Positions 33,061 through 41,346 of a DNA stretch of 64,000 bases are shown in pieces. Every line of letters begins with the position of its first letter. Position 1 is the first letter of the stretch. Made by a program: the position numbers and the translations under genes. Source of the DNA: Amycolatopsis sp. NBRC 101858 (GTDB lineage Bacteria; Actinomycetota; Actinomycetes; Mycobacteriales; Pseudonocardiaceae); assembly GCF_030269325.1 (NCBI RefSeq), contig NZ_BSTD01000002.1, positions 1,116,001 to 1,180,000 of the forward strand, in the 5' to 3' direction. The notes beneath the pieces were generated by a model. It was not told the DNA's origin. It saw nothing but the letters and a program-made list of their open reading frames with translations, and searched no databases.

Positions 33061-34002
33061 TCACGACGAGGGCGTGAGGCGCTCGACGAGCATCCGCCGG
33101 ACCTCGTCCGCGGTCTCGGCGCCCGCCGCGCTGGTGACCGCTTCGGTGACGGCCGGGACGAGCTCGGCGACCAGCTTGCCTTCGAGCGCGGCCGCGAGCT
33201 GCTGCGGGTCGACGGGGTGGGCCGAGCTGTCGGTGATGAGCTTCGTGACGGCGTCGAGCGACGAACCCAGCGCCGCGACCTTGGCGTCCAGGTCCTTGAT
33301 GAACTGGGCGTAGTTGCGGTTGCCGTCGCTGTCGAAAGTGTTGCCCCACATGAACTGGACGAAGTCGTCCTTGGTGAACGGCATGGCACCCTCCGGGTCG
33401 AGGTGGTGGTCGGTGTAGGACTCGTCGAGGTCGACGGCGCCCGCCGAGCCGGGCAGGCTGCCGCCGCTGGTGTACTGGTGGACGTCGTAGCGGCCGGGGT
33501 ACCGGCCGGAGCCGGGGGCTTCCGGGCGCGCCCCGTACCGGGCGATCACGATGACCAGGTCCGGCACGTCCCACCGGTCCGGGCGCAGCGCGGCCGCGAA
33601 GGACGCGCTCAGGTAGACGGCCGGCCGGACGCCCGCCGCCGCGACGTGGCGGCAGAAGGCGGTCCCGAAGTCCCGCGCCGCGGTGTCCGGGCGGAACGGG
33701 GCTTCGAGGTCCAGCATCGGGGCGACGCCGGTCGCGCCGAGCCGCCGGACCTCGGCGAGCAGCACGTCGGCCTGTTTCCCGGGACCGGGGGTGGGCTGGG
33801 CGTAGTGGTAACCGCCGACGGGGATCCCGCGCGACTTCGCACCGGCCACGTGGGTGTCCGGCCGGTAGGTCACGCCGCCCTCGGTGCGGGTGTAGGGCGC
33901 TCCCCCGTCGGAGACCTTGACCCACGCGAAGGCGAGGTCGCTCACCTGGTCCCAGCGCAGCCCGCGCTGGTAGAAGGGGTGGAGGTCGGTTCCTCTGGCC
34001 AT
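33061..34002 (-). CDS. GH25-like lysozyme without signal peptide
   Basis: A 313-residue protein. The first 200 residues form a GH25 (Chalaropsis-type lysozyme) barrel, with start MARGTDLHPFYQRGLRWDQV and the catalytic acidic pair in PMLDLEAPF. The C-terminal 110 residues include QFMWGNTFDSDGNRNYAQF and a helical tail, resembling the cell-wall or linker parts of actinophage lysins. There is no export signal, as in phage endolysins. ATG 34002 has GGAGG five bases upstream. No other phage genes are present. Confidence 0.78.
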   Translation of the reverse strand: MARGTDLHPFYQRGLRWDQVSDLAFAWVKVSDGGAPYTRTEGGVTYRPDTHVAGAKSRGIPVGGYHYAQPTPGPGKQADVLLAEVRRLGATGVAPMLDLEAPFRPDTAARDFGTAFCRHVAAAGVRPAVYLSASFAAALRPDRWDVPDLVIVIARYGARPEAPGSGRYPGRYDVHQYTSGGSLPGSAGAVDLDESYTDHHLDPEGAMPFTKDDFVQFMWGNTFDSDGNRNYAQFIKDLDAKVAALGSSLDAVTKLITDSSAHPVDPQQLAAALEGKLVAELVPAVTEAVTSAAGAETADEVRRMLVERLTPSS

Positions 34003-34021
34003 CAGTGCCTCCTCCGGCCGG

Positions 34022-35542
34022 TCATTGCCCCGGTTCCAGCGTGGCGACCGCACAGGTCGGCGCGACGTTCCACCGGTTGCCGGTCGAGACGATCGACGGC
34101 GGGAAGCCGCCGGGTGCCCGTTGCGAGCACTGCAGCGACCGGGCCGCGCCGCGGGAGGCGTTGAGCGCGACCGTGACGCCGAGGAACGGCCCGGGCCGCG
34201 AGTCGAGGCGGACCGCCGCGAAGTACGGGCTCGCGCCGGTCACCGTGTTTCCGGTGATCATCGCGTCCTCGATCGGCCCGCTGATGCCCTGCAGCGTGAC
34301 GCCCGAGCCGTTCGGGGCGGCGCCGGTGAACGTGATGTCGTTGTCGCGGACGCCGATCTCGTGCACCGAGTCGCCGTAGATCGCGTCCGCGTCGCCGTCC
34401 AGGGCGATCGTGTTGCCGGTGACCGTCACCTGGGCCGGGATCCCGCCGCTGTGCGGGGTGATCCGGATGCCGGGGCCGGCCGCGCCGTGGCGCCGGATGA
34501 TGTTGCCGGCGATCTTGTCGCCGGTGGCCACGTTCTGCGCGTCGACGACCCCGGCGCCGCTGAGCGCGGTCACGTCGAAGGTGTTGTCCGCGACGACGAC
34601 GTCCTCGGTGCGGTAGAGGGAAACCCCCTTGCCGCTGAACGTGTTCCCGGTGATCGTCGCGTGCCGGTAGGAAGTCAGCGACGCGCTGAAGTTCACCGTC
34701 GAGTCGGCGAAGGAGTTGCCCTCGAGCCGCAGGCCGTCGTCCCACTCACCGCCGGTGGCTTCCCCGTCGAAGGCGGTGTCACCGATCTGCTCGCCGAAGT
34801 GGTTGCCCAGCACCGCGAGCGAGAACACGTTGCGCTGTACGCCGATCCCCGACCGCGCGCAGCTGACGAACGACCCGCCCGCGATCGTGACGCGCTTGAC
34901 GGCGGTGGCCGCGGTGTTGCCGAGCACCCGGATGCAGTCGCCCTTGCGCGACCCGGGCGCAGCCGGGTGGGCGAAGACGACGTCGCGGACGGTGACGTCG
35001 GTGACCGGCATCGAGCAGGTCCCGTTCGCCGTCGTGCACACGCCGGAGCCGATCGCGATCGCGTGCGTCTGTTCGTCGGTGTCGGTGGCCGCGGACGTGT
35101 CGATCAGGAGCCGCTGCACGGTGACGTCGCTCGCGCCCGGGTCGATCGAGAGCACCGCGACGGCCGCGGCCTGCTGGTCTCCCACCAGTTCGAGCACCGA
35201 GCCCGGCCCGCTGCCGGTGAGCGTCACGTGCGCGCTGTGGGTGGACAGCGCGGCGAACCGGTCGTAGGAGCCGACCGGCGCGCGGGACACCCGCCACCGC
35301 CCGCTGCCGAGGCAGACCGTGCCGCCGCCCGCGGCGCTCGCCGCGTCGAGGGCGGCCTGGACGGGCGCGCGGTCGTCCACGCCGTCGTCCGGCACGGCCC
35401 CGAAGGCGACCGGGTCGAAGCACCCGCCCGGCCCCGAGCCGGCCCGCGGTACCGCGGCCGCCGACACGACGAACGCGCTGCCGAGCGCGAGAGCGGCGAT
35501 CGCCGAGGTCACCAGCAGCGCCCGCCGTGGGTTTCGTTTCAT
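34022..35542 (-). CDS. Secreted right-handed beta-helix protein
   Basis: A 506-residue exported protein. An N-terminal signal anchor (LLVTSAIAALALGSAFVV) precedes a pectate-lyase-3-type opening CFDPVAFGAVPDDGVDDRAP. A long series of parallel beta-helix coils follows, with repeated ITGNTF, VADNTFDV and VTGNTIAL elements. Such proteins bind or cleave polysaccharides; no catalytic residues could be assigned. It lies just upstream of the GH25 gene on the same strand, 19 bp apart, so the two may be cotranscribed. Confidence 0.83.
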   Translation of the reverse strand: MKRNPRRALLVTSAIAALALGSAFVVSAAAVPRAGSGPGGCFDPVAFGAVPDDGVDDRAPVQAALDAASAAGGGTVCLGSGRWRVSRAPVGSYDRFAALSTHSAHVTLTGSGPGSVLELVGDQQAAAVAVLSIDPGASDVTVQRLLIDTSAATDTDEQTHAIAIGSGVCTTANGTCSMPVTDVTVRDVVFAHPAAPGSRKGDCIRVLGNTAATAVKRVTIAGGSFVSCARSGIGVQRNVFSLAVLGNHFGEQIGDTAFDGEATGGEWDDGLRLEGNSFADSTVNFSASLTSYRHATITGNTFSGKGVSLYRTEDVVVADNTFDVTALSGAGVVDAQNVATGDKIAGNIIRRHGAAGPGIRITPHSGGIPAQVTVTGNTIALDGDADAIYGDSVHEIGVRDNDITFTGAAPNGSGVTLQGISGPIEDAMITGNTVTGASPYFAAVRLDSRPGPFLGVTVALNASRGAARSLQCSQRAPGGFPPSIVSTGNRWNVAPTCAVATLEPGQ

Positions 35543-35561
35543 GCGCCGACGCTCGCACGGC

Positions 35562-35586
35562 CCGTCGACAGTCCGTCGACAGTCCG
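35562..35586. repeat. Tandem 11-bp repeat in a promoter gap
   Basis: CCGTCGACAGT occurs twice head to tail (35562-35572 and 35573-35583), followed by a third CCG. It lies about 20-45 bp upstream of the beta-helix gene start, at one helical turn per unit, which suits a regulator binding one face of the DNA. Confidence 0.5.
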
Positions 35587-35628
35587 CCGGGTGGGCCGGT
35601 GGGCCGCGCGGACCCACCGGCCGTCACC

Positions 35629-36384
35629 TCACACGAGCGAGGCCGTCAGCCCGCCGTCGAGGACGTAGTGGCTGCCGGTGATCCACGTCGCCCGGTCGGA
35701 GGCCAGGAACGCCGCCACCTCCGCGATGTCCTGCGGGGTGCCGAGGCGGCCCTGCTTCGCCGCGACCAGGTCGCCGAACGGGACCTGGGTCGCCGCCTCG
35801 AAGTCGGGGACCAGGCGCTCGACCATCGCCGTGTCGGCGAAGCCCGGGCAGACCGCGTTGACCCGGATGCCCGCCGGGCGCATCTCCACCGCCGCGACCC
35901 GGGTCAGCTGGATGACCGCCGCCTTCGTCGCGCAGTAGGAGCCGAGCAGCGGGCTGCCGCCGATGCCCGCGATCGAAGCGATGTTCACGATGTTGCCCTT
36001 GGACTCCACCAGGTGCGGGGTCGCCGCCTTCATCGCCACGAACGTGCCGCGCACGTTGACCGCGAAGATCTTGTCGAAGCTCTCCGTGGACTGCTGCAGC
36101 AGCGGCGACGAGACCTCGATCCCGGCGTTGTTGACCAGGACGTCGAGGCCGCCGAGGAGGTCGACCGCCTGCTGGATGGCCGCCTGGACCTGGGCCTCTT
36201 CCGTGACGTCGCAGTTGGCGACACCGGCGGCGCCGATCTCGTCGGCGGCCTGCTTGGCCGCGTCCGCGTTCATGTCGCTGACCACGACCTTGGCGCCGCG
36301 TTCGGTGAACAGCGCCGCGATCGCCTTGCCGATGCCGGCGCCGGACCCGGTGACGAAGACGCGCTTTCCCTCGAGTTCGGACAT
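35629..36384 (-). CDS. SDR oxidoreductase (FabG-like)
   Basis: A 251-residue classical short-chain dehydrogenase. It has TGSGAGIG for the cofactor, NNAG, the catalytic Ser in NIASIAGIG and YCATK, and ends WITGSHYVLDGGLTASLV like FabG-type enzymes. It probably oxidises or reduces a hydroxyacyl or alcohol intermediate. AGAGGAA precedes ATG 36384. It is the third gene of the operon acyl-CoA ligase, LLM oxidoreductase, SDR. Confidence 0.9.
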   Translation of the reverse strand: MSELEGKRVFVTGSGAGIGKAIAALFTERGAKVVVSDMNADAAKQAADEIGAAGVANCDVTEEAQVQAAIQQAVDLLGGLDVLVNNAGIEVSSPLLQQSTESFDKIFAVNVRGTFVAMKAATPHLVESKGNIVNIASIAGIGGSPLLGSYCATKAAVIQLTRVAAVEMRPAGIRVNAVCPGFADTAMVERLVPDFEAATQVPFGDLVAAKQGRLGTPQDIAEVAAFLASDRATWITGSHYVLDGGLTASLV

Positions 36385-36395
36385 GCTGGTTCCTC

Positions 36396-37388
36396 TCACA
36401 TCGCTTCGATCTTGGGCAGGATTTCTTCCTTCACGCGCTTCAGGTCGTCGAGCGTCTTCGCCACCGGGACGCCCTGGAAGGGCGGCCACAGGAACGGCAT
36501 CGTCAGCCCGGCTTCCCGGTACCGCTTGAGCTGGTCGGTGATCTGCGCCTCGGAGCCGACGAGCAGGTTGGTGCCCTTGCCCATCGGGCTCTGGTCCACG
36601 TCCTGGTCGGTGATGACGAACCAGATCATGCTGGAGATCTCGAGGTCGTCGACCGAGCGCTTGGTGTCGAGCTCGTCGAGCTCGCGCTGGATCTCGGTGC
36701 GCCACCGCCGGATGTCCTCGGGCGAGTCCTGGATCCCGATCCAGCCGGACAGGCCGTACTCGGCGATGCGGGCGGCCGAGCGCTTCGGGTCCTTCAGGCC
36801 GCTGAAGAAGATCGGCGGGTGCGGCTTCTGCACCGGCTTGGCGCCGAACCCGGCCGGCTCGAAGTCGGCGAACTCGCCGTGGTACTCGAAGACCTCGTTG
36901 GTCCAGATGCCCTGCATGATCTCCAGGGTCTCGCGGACGTGCTTGTGCCGCTTGGGAAAGATGTGCGCCGCGCTCGCGGCGGCGAACTCCTCGGGCATCC
37001 AGCCGGAGCCGACGGCGACGTTGAGCCGGCCACCCGAGAGGTGGTCGATGGTCGCCAGCTCCGCGGCGAGCACGCCGGGCGAACGGTAGGGCGTGTCGAT
37101 GATGCTCATGCCGATCCGGACCTTCGACGTCTTCGCCGCGAGCCACGGGAGCAGCGGCATGCCCTGGAGGAACTCGCCCCGCGAGCTCACCGGGAGCTGC
37201 CTGCCCATTTCGTCCAGCATCCCGAAGGGGTACTGCATCTCCCCTCGGTCCGAGGCCTCCGGCACGATGATCCGGTCGAGCGTCCAGACGGAGTCGAAGT
37301 CGAGGTCTTCGGCGAGCGCGGTGAGGTCTTCGAGCTCCCGGACGGTCACCTTGTCCCGGAAGTTCGGCAGGTAGAGCGCGAGTTTCAT
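36396..37388 (-). CDS. LLM-class F420-dependent oxidoreductase
   Basis: A 330-residue luciferase-like barrel of the LLM class (TIGR03619-type, F420-dependent). It begins MKLALYLPNFRDKVTVREL and has the typical RIGMSIIDTPYRSPGVLAAE and GRLNVAVGSGWMPEEF. Such enzymes use F420 or FMN to oxidise or reduce organic substrates. The start overlaps the acyl-CoA ligase stop (37385-37388). Its place between a ligase and an SDR suggests catabolism of an activated carboxylic acid. Confidence 0.87.
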   Translation of the reverse strand: MKLALYLPNFRDKVTVRELEDLTALAEDLDFDSVWTLDRIIVPEASDRGEMQYPFGMLDEMGRQLPVSSRGEFLQGMPLLPWLAAKTSKVRIGMSIIDTPYRSPGVLAAELATIDHLSGGRLNVAVGSGWMPEEFAAASAAHIFPKRHKHVRETLEIMQGIWTNEVFEYHGEFADFEPAGFGAKPVQKPHPPIFFSGLKDPKRSAARIAEYGLSGWIGIQDSPEDIRRWRTEIQRELDELDTKRSVDDLEISSMIWFVITDQDVDQSPMGKGTNLLVGSEAQITDQLKRYREAGLTMPFLWPPFQGVPVAKTLDDLKRVKEEILPKIEAM

Positions 37389-38938
37389 GGTCGGACAGCC
37401 TCCTTGCTGCGTTCGGTGAAGGTGGAGCGGATGTCGGCCTTCAGCACCTTGCCGACGGTGGAGCGCGGCAGCTCCGGCCAGATCTCGATCTGCTTCGGCG
37501 CCTTGACGCTGCCGATGCGGTCCTTGACGAACGCGATCAGCTCGCCGGTGTCCAGCTCCTTGCCGGGCTGGAGCTGGACGACGGCGGTGACGCGTTCACC
37601 CCACTTGTCGTCGGGCAGCCCGATCACGGCGCAGTCGCGGACGGCGTCGTGGGCCATCACCGCCTGTTCGACCTCGGCGGAGTAGACGTTGAAGCCGCCG
37701 GTGATGACCATGTCCTTGGCGCGGTCGACGATGTGGAGGAAGCCCTCGTCGTCGAGGAACCCGATGTCGCCGGTGTGGTGCCAGCCGTGCGCGGAGGCCT
37801 CCGCCGTGGCTTCGGGGTTGCGGTAGTAACCGGCCATCACGAGCGAGCCGCGCACGCAGATCTCCCCGCGCTCGCCCTTCGGGACCGGTTGCCCGTCCTC
37901 GTCGAGGATCGCCACCGTGACCAGCGGCGAGGGCCGGCCGGCCGACGACAGCCGTCCCGTGTGGACGGTCCCATCCGGTCCGCGGTGCTCCGCGGGCGCC
38001 ATCGTCGAGATCATCATCGGGGCTTCGGACTGGCCGAACAGCTGCGCCATCGGGCCGATGCGGTCGAGGGCCTCGGTGAGCCGGGTCGTCGACATCGGGG
38101 CCGCGCCGTACCAGAAGCACTGCAGCGACGAGAGATCCGTGCGGTCGAGGGCTTCGTGGCCGAGCACCATGTAGATCAGCGTCGGCGGCAGGAACGTGTG
38201 CGTGACGCGGTGGCGTTCGATCAGCTCCAGGAACCGGCCGACGTCGGGCTTGGCCATGATCACGACTTCCCCGCCGCGGGCGAGGATCGGGAAGCACAGG
38301 ACACCGGCCGCGTGGGTCAGCGGCGCCAGGGCCAGGTACACCGGGCGGCCGTCGAAGGGGTAGCTCATCAGCGTGATCGCCGACATCGCCTCGAGGTTGC
38401 GGCCGGTGAGCATGACGCCCTTGGGCCGCCCGGTGGTGCCGCCGGTGCCGACCAGGGCGACGACGTCGTCGGGTTGCGCGGCTTCGACGCCGGGATCGTC
38501 GCGAGCGGCGTCGAGCCAGTCCGGGAAGCCCGGCGCGAAGTCGTCGCCCTCGCCGAGGCGGACGAGCGTGGTCAGCTTGGGGAGTTTCGGGGCGATCTGG
38601 CGGACCAGGTCCTCGAAGCCGGGCTGGAAGATCAGGGTGGCGCAGTCGAACAGGTCCAGGAGTTCGGCGTTCTCGCCGGCGGCGTTGCGCGGGTTGATCG
38701 GGCACCACACGGCACCCGCGCGGGCGATGCCGAAGACGCAGGTGAACGCGGTCGGGTCGTTGGCCGAGAGGATGCCGACCTTGTCCCCCGGCCGCACGCC
38801 GGAGTGCCGCAGCGCGCGGGCGACGGCCCCGGCGAGTTCGACCACCTGGCCGTAGGAGACGGAACTCCCGTCGAGGGTCAGGCAGGGCGCGTCCGGGTCC
38901 AGGGAGGCGCCTTTTTCCAGGTAGAAGTACAGAGACAT
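37385..38938 (-). CDS. Acyl-CoA synthetase (AMP-binding family)
   Basis: A 517-residue ANL-superfamily ligase forming an acyl-CoA from a carboxylic acid, ATP and CoA. The P-loop is LVGTGGTTGRPKGV, later motifs are GQSEAPMM, HTGDIGFLDDEGFLHIVDR and the C-terminal GKVLKADIR, with the catalytic Lys. ATG 38938 is supported by GGAGGGAC; an upstream in-frame start has no support. It opens a three-gene operon and is divergent from a TetR gene, which probably represses it. Confidence 0.92.
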   Translation of the reverse strand: MSLYFYLEKGASLDPDAPCLTLDGSSVSYGQVVELAGAVARALRHSGVRPGDKVGILSANDPTAFTCVFGIARAGAVWCPINPRNAAGENAELLDLFDCATLIFQPGFEDLVRQIAPKLPKLTTLVRLGEGDDFAPGFPDWLDAARDDPGVEAAQPDDVVALVGTGGTTGRPKGVMLTGRNLEAMSAITLMSYPFDGRPVYLALAPLTHAAGVLCFPILARGGEVVIMAKPDVGRFLELIERHRVTHTFLPPTLIYMVLGHEALDRTDLSSLQCFWYGAAPMSTTRLTEALDRIGPMAQLFGQSEAPMMISTMAPAEHRGPDGTVHTGRLSSAGRPSPLVTVAILDEDGQPVPKGERGEICVRGSLVMAGYYRNPEATAEASAHGWHHTGDIGFLDDEGFLHIVDRAKDMVITGGFNVYSAEVEQAVMAHDAVRDCAVIGLPDDKWGERVTAVVQLQPGKELDTGELIAFVKDRIGSVKAPKQIEIWPELPRSTVGKVLKADIRSTFTERSKEAVRP

Positions 38939-38989
38939 CGTCGTCCCTCCCGAGCTCCGTCGGTCGCTGGACACGACCTTGGCCGCCGT

Positions 38990-39048
38990 TTGGACGAATG
39001 TCAAGATTTTCTTGGACGATTGGTCAGAGAACCGCTCGATGGTATCTT
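38990..39048. promoter_or_regulatory. Double operator and promoter between ligase and TetR
   Basis: TTGGACGAATGTCAA (38990-39004) and TTGGACGATTGGTCA (39012-39026) are related imperfect inverted repeats centred 22 bp apart, i.e. on the same DNA face. For the TetR gene, TTGGTC (39020-39025), 17 bp, TATCTT (39043-39048) makes a promoter whose -35 lies in the second site, and TATCTT ends six bases before GTG 39055. Confidence 0.6.
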
Positions 39049-39054
39049 CGGCCG

Positions 39055-39672
39055 GTGACCAGCCCAGCCGCTGTGCAGCGCCGGACCCGCGTCGACAAGT
39101 TCGAAGACCGCCGTCGCGAACTCGCCGACGCGGCCCTGCTGGCGTTGGCCGACCTCGGTTACGCCCGCACGAGCCTGCGCACGATCGCCGAGCACACCAA
39201 GTTTTCGCACGGGCTGCTGCACTACTACTTCGCCGACAAGGTCGAGCTGATCACGTACTGCGTCCGCCGCTACAAGGAAGCGTGCGTGAAGCGCTACGAG
39301 GGCGGAGTGGGCGGGGCGGCCACCCCGTCCGCGCTGGCCGAAGCGTGCGCGGACGGGCTGGCGGCGGCGCTCGAAGAGGCGCCGCTGATGCACCGGCTCT
39401 GGTACGACCTGCGGTCGCAGTCCCTGTTCGAGGAAGCCTTCCGCGACGACGTCGCCGAGATCGACGACAGCCTGCAGGAGATGATCTGGCGGAACGTCCG
39501 CGCCTACGCGGACTTGGGCGGGATCGAGCCGACGTGCACGCCGCCCGAGGCGTACGCGCTTTTCGACGGGCTGTTCCAGCAGGCGTTGCAGCGCCACCTC
39601 GTCGGCGCGGACGACGCGCTGGACGACCTGCGGCGCGGCGTCCGCAAGCTGTTCCCCCGCCTCATCGGCTGA
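39055..39672 (+). CDS. TetR-family repressor of the acyl-CoA ligase operon
   Basis: A 205-residue TetR protein with helix-turn-helix LRTIAEHTKFSHGLLHYYFA and a C-terminal ligand domain typical of fatty-acid or acyl-CoA responsive members. GTG 39055 is preferred because a leaderless-type promoter ends six bases upstream. It probably represses itself and the divergent ligase/LLM/SDR operon, with an acyl-CoA as likely inducer (inferred). Its end overlaps the convergent DUF4387 gene by 11 bp. Confidence 0.88.
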   Translation: MTSPAAVQRRTRVDKFEDRRRELADAALLALADLGYARTSLRTIAEHTKFSHGLLHYYFADKVELITYCVRRYKEACVKRYEGGVGGAATPSALAEACADGLAAALEEAPLMHRLWYDLRSQSLFEEAFRDDVAEIDDSLQEMIWRNVRAYADLGGIEPTCTPPEAYALFDGLFQQALQRHLVGADDALDDLRRGVRKLFPRLIG

Positions 39673-39988
39673 CGGCCGGGACCACCATCCTCGCCAGCGG
39701 CACGTGGTGCTGCCCCGCGTGCATGTCCCGGTCCCGCAGCGACCCCTGGCTCACCGGGCGCGGGAACGAGATCTTCACGACGTTCAGCGACGGGATCCGG
39801 AAGATGCGGATCGTTCCTTCGTCGACGTGGTAGAGCGACGCCACCACCTGCTCGTTCAGGAACGTCTCGTCCGCCGCGATCCGGTAGCCGTCCTCGTCGC
39901 GCATGAACAGCTCCATCGTCACCCAGAACGGGCCCGCGTTCTTGGACCGGACCTCGTGGGCCAGCTCCGCCAAAGTCGTTTCAGGCAT
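39662..39988 (-). CDS. DUF4387-family protein
   Basis: A 108-residue protein of the DUF4387 family, recognised by LAELAHEVRSKNAGPFWVTM, the FMRDEDGY segment and RPVSQGSLRDRDMHAGQ. This family nearly always lies next to an AtuA-like (DUF1446) gene and is thought to form a complex with it. Here it overlaps the AtuA-like stop by eight bases (39981-39988). The reaction is not established. Confidence 0.85.
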   Translation of the reverse strand: MPETTLAELAHEVRSKNAGPFWVTMELFMRDEDGYRIAADETFLNEQVVASLYHVDEGTIRIFRIPSLNVVKISFPRPVSQGSLRDRDMHAGQHHVPLARMVVPAVSR

Positions 39989-41345
39989 GGGTCTTCTCCC
40001 CGAACTCGATCCGGAACAGGCTCAGCGGCGCGCAGTCGACGACGTGGTTCAGCACGAACTCGTACGCCGCGCCGCGCTCGACCTCCGCCGGGGACGACGG
40101 GAACGCGAAGCTCGGCAGGTAGTCCATCGACGGCGTCGGCAGGTGCAGCATCAACGGGTTGGCGACCTTCGCCACCGCCGTCGCGGTCGCCTGGTCGGGG
40201 GCGTTCACCAGCAGCATCACGCCCACCTCGCGCGGCGGCCCGGTCTCGGGTTCGAGCGCGCCCAGCACCGCGTTGTGGCCGTAGAGCCGCAGGTCGAAGG
40301 CGTACTCGTCGCCGGCCAGCCCGAGTGTCTGGCTCACCCGCTGCGTGATCACCGCGCGCATCAGCGCGGCCCACTCGTCGATGTCGGCGAGCACCAGCGG
40401 GTCGCGGATCGCCGAGAACGACATCGTTTCGTACCCGGTGATCCGCGCGCCTTCTAGCTTGATCGTGTGCTGGTCCGCGACGTGGAACCGCGACCCTTCC
40501 ACGCGGACGATCCGGTCGTCGACGGCGGTGTAGCGCGCCTCGCGGACGTCGAGGGTGCCGTCGGGCTCGCGCATCTCGAAGGGGTCCGCCGTCTCGTAGA
40601 GCATGTGGGCGGCCACCAGGATCGGCGTGCACGCCGCGCTCGGGTCGAGCGGTTCGATGGTGAAGCCGTCGGCGTCGATGGTGGCCAGGACGCCGCCCGC
40701 GCGCGGGTTGTCGGTGCACTGGCCGCCGCACTCGACGATCTTGGCGGCGTGCCACGTCGGCCCGGCCGGCATGCCCTTCATGAGCGGGTAGGCGGCCGCC
40801 ACCGCGGTGTCGGTCGCGCGGCCGGCCAGCACGACCTGAGCACCCGCGCGCAGCGCTTCGACGATCGGCTCGTGCCCCATCGCGCCGACGATGCGGGTGC
40901 AGCTCTCGAGGGTCTCGGCGGTCAGTTCTCCCAGCGGAGGCAAGGGATGCACGCGGCCCGCGCCGAGGTGCTCCTTCAGCTCGGCCGCGTCCTGCTCGCT
41001 GTAGATCTTCGCGACCTTCAGGTCGAGGCCCTCCTCGGCGAGCACGCCGGCGGCGATCCCGGCGACCCAGTCGACGCCGGTGTCGGTCCCGCTCGTCCCG
41101 CACGAGCCCACGATCACCGGGATCCCGGCGCCCGCGGCGGCGGTGAACAGGCTGCGCAGGTCGCGCGCGACGGCCTTGGCGGTCGTCTTGGCCGTCGCGG
41201 CGCCGAGGTAGTGGGGGCCCGAGTCGGTCGACCCGCCGTCGATGCTGATGACGTCGGCGCCCAGGGCGATGCCGCGTTCGACCGTCGCGTGGTCCCACCC
41301 CGCGCCGAGCATGCCGCTCGGCGCCAGCACGCGTACTTTCTCCAT
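39981..41345 (-). CDS. AtuA-like (acyclic terpene utilisation/DUF1446) protein
   Basis: A 454-residue protein of the DUF1446 family typified by AtuA of Pseudomonas terpene catabolism. The N terminus VRVLAPSGMLGAGW and the conserved ISIDGGSTDSGPHYLG are clear. Its partner DUF4387 overlaps downstream, and a D-2-hydroxyacid dehydrogenase ends one base upstream. The reaction is not well defined; the context suggests breakdown of a hydroxy- or branched dicarboxylate. Confidence 0.87.
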   Translation of the reverse strand: MEKVRVLAPSGMLGAGWDHATVERGIALGADVISIDGGSTDSGPHYLGAATAKTTAKAVARDLRSLFTAAAGAGIPVIVGSCGTSGTDTGVDWVAGIAAGVLAEEGLDLKVAKIYSEQDAAELKEHLGAGRVHPLPPLGELTAETLESCTRIVGAMGHEPIVEALRAGAQVVLAGRATDTAVAAAYPLMKGMPAGPTWHAAKIVECGGQCTDNPRAGGVLATIDADGFTIEPLDPSAACTPILVAAHMLYETADPFEMREPDGTLDVREARYTAVDDRIVRVEGSRFHVADQHTIKLEGARITGYETMSFSAIRDPLVLADIDEWAALMRAVITQRVSQTLGLAGDEYAFDLRLYGHNAVLGALEPETGPPREVGVMLLVNAPDQATATAVAKVANPLMLHLPTPSMDYLPSFAFPSSPAEVERGAAYEFVLNHVVDCAPLSLFRIEFGEKTHA

Positions 41346-41346
41346 G

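Noticed and set aside
33061..35542. Prophage remnant containing lysin and tail-spike-like beta-helix
   Set aside because: The beta-helix protein has a secretion signal and no integrase, capsid, portal or attachment sites were seen.
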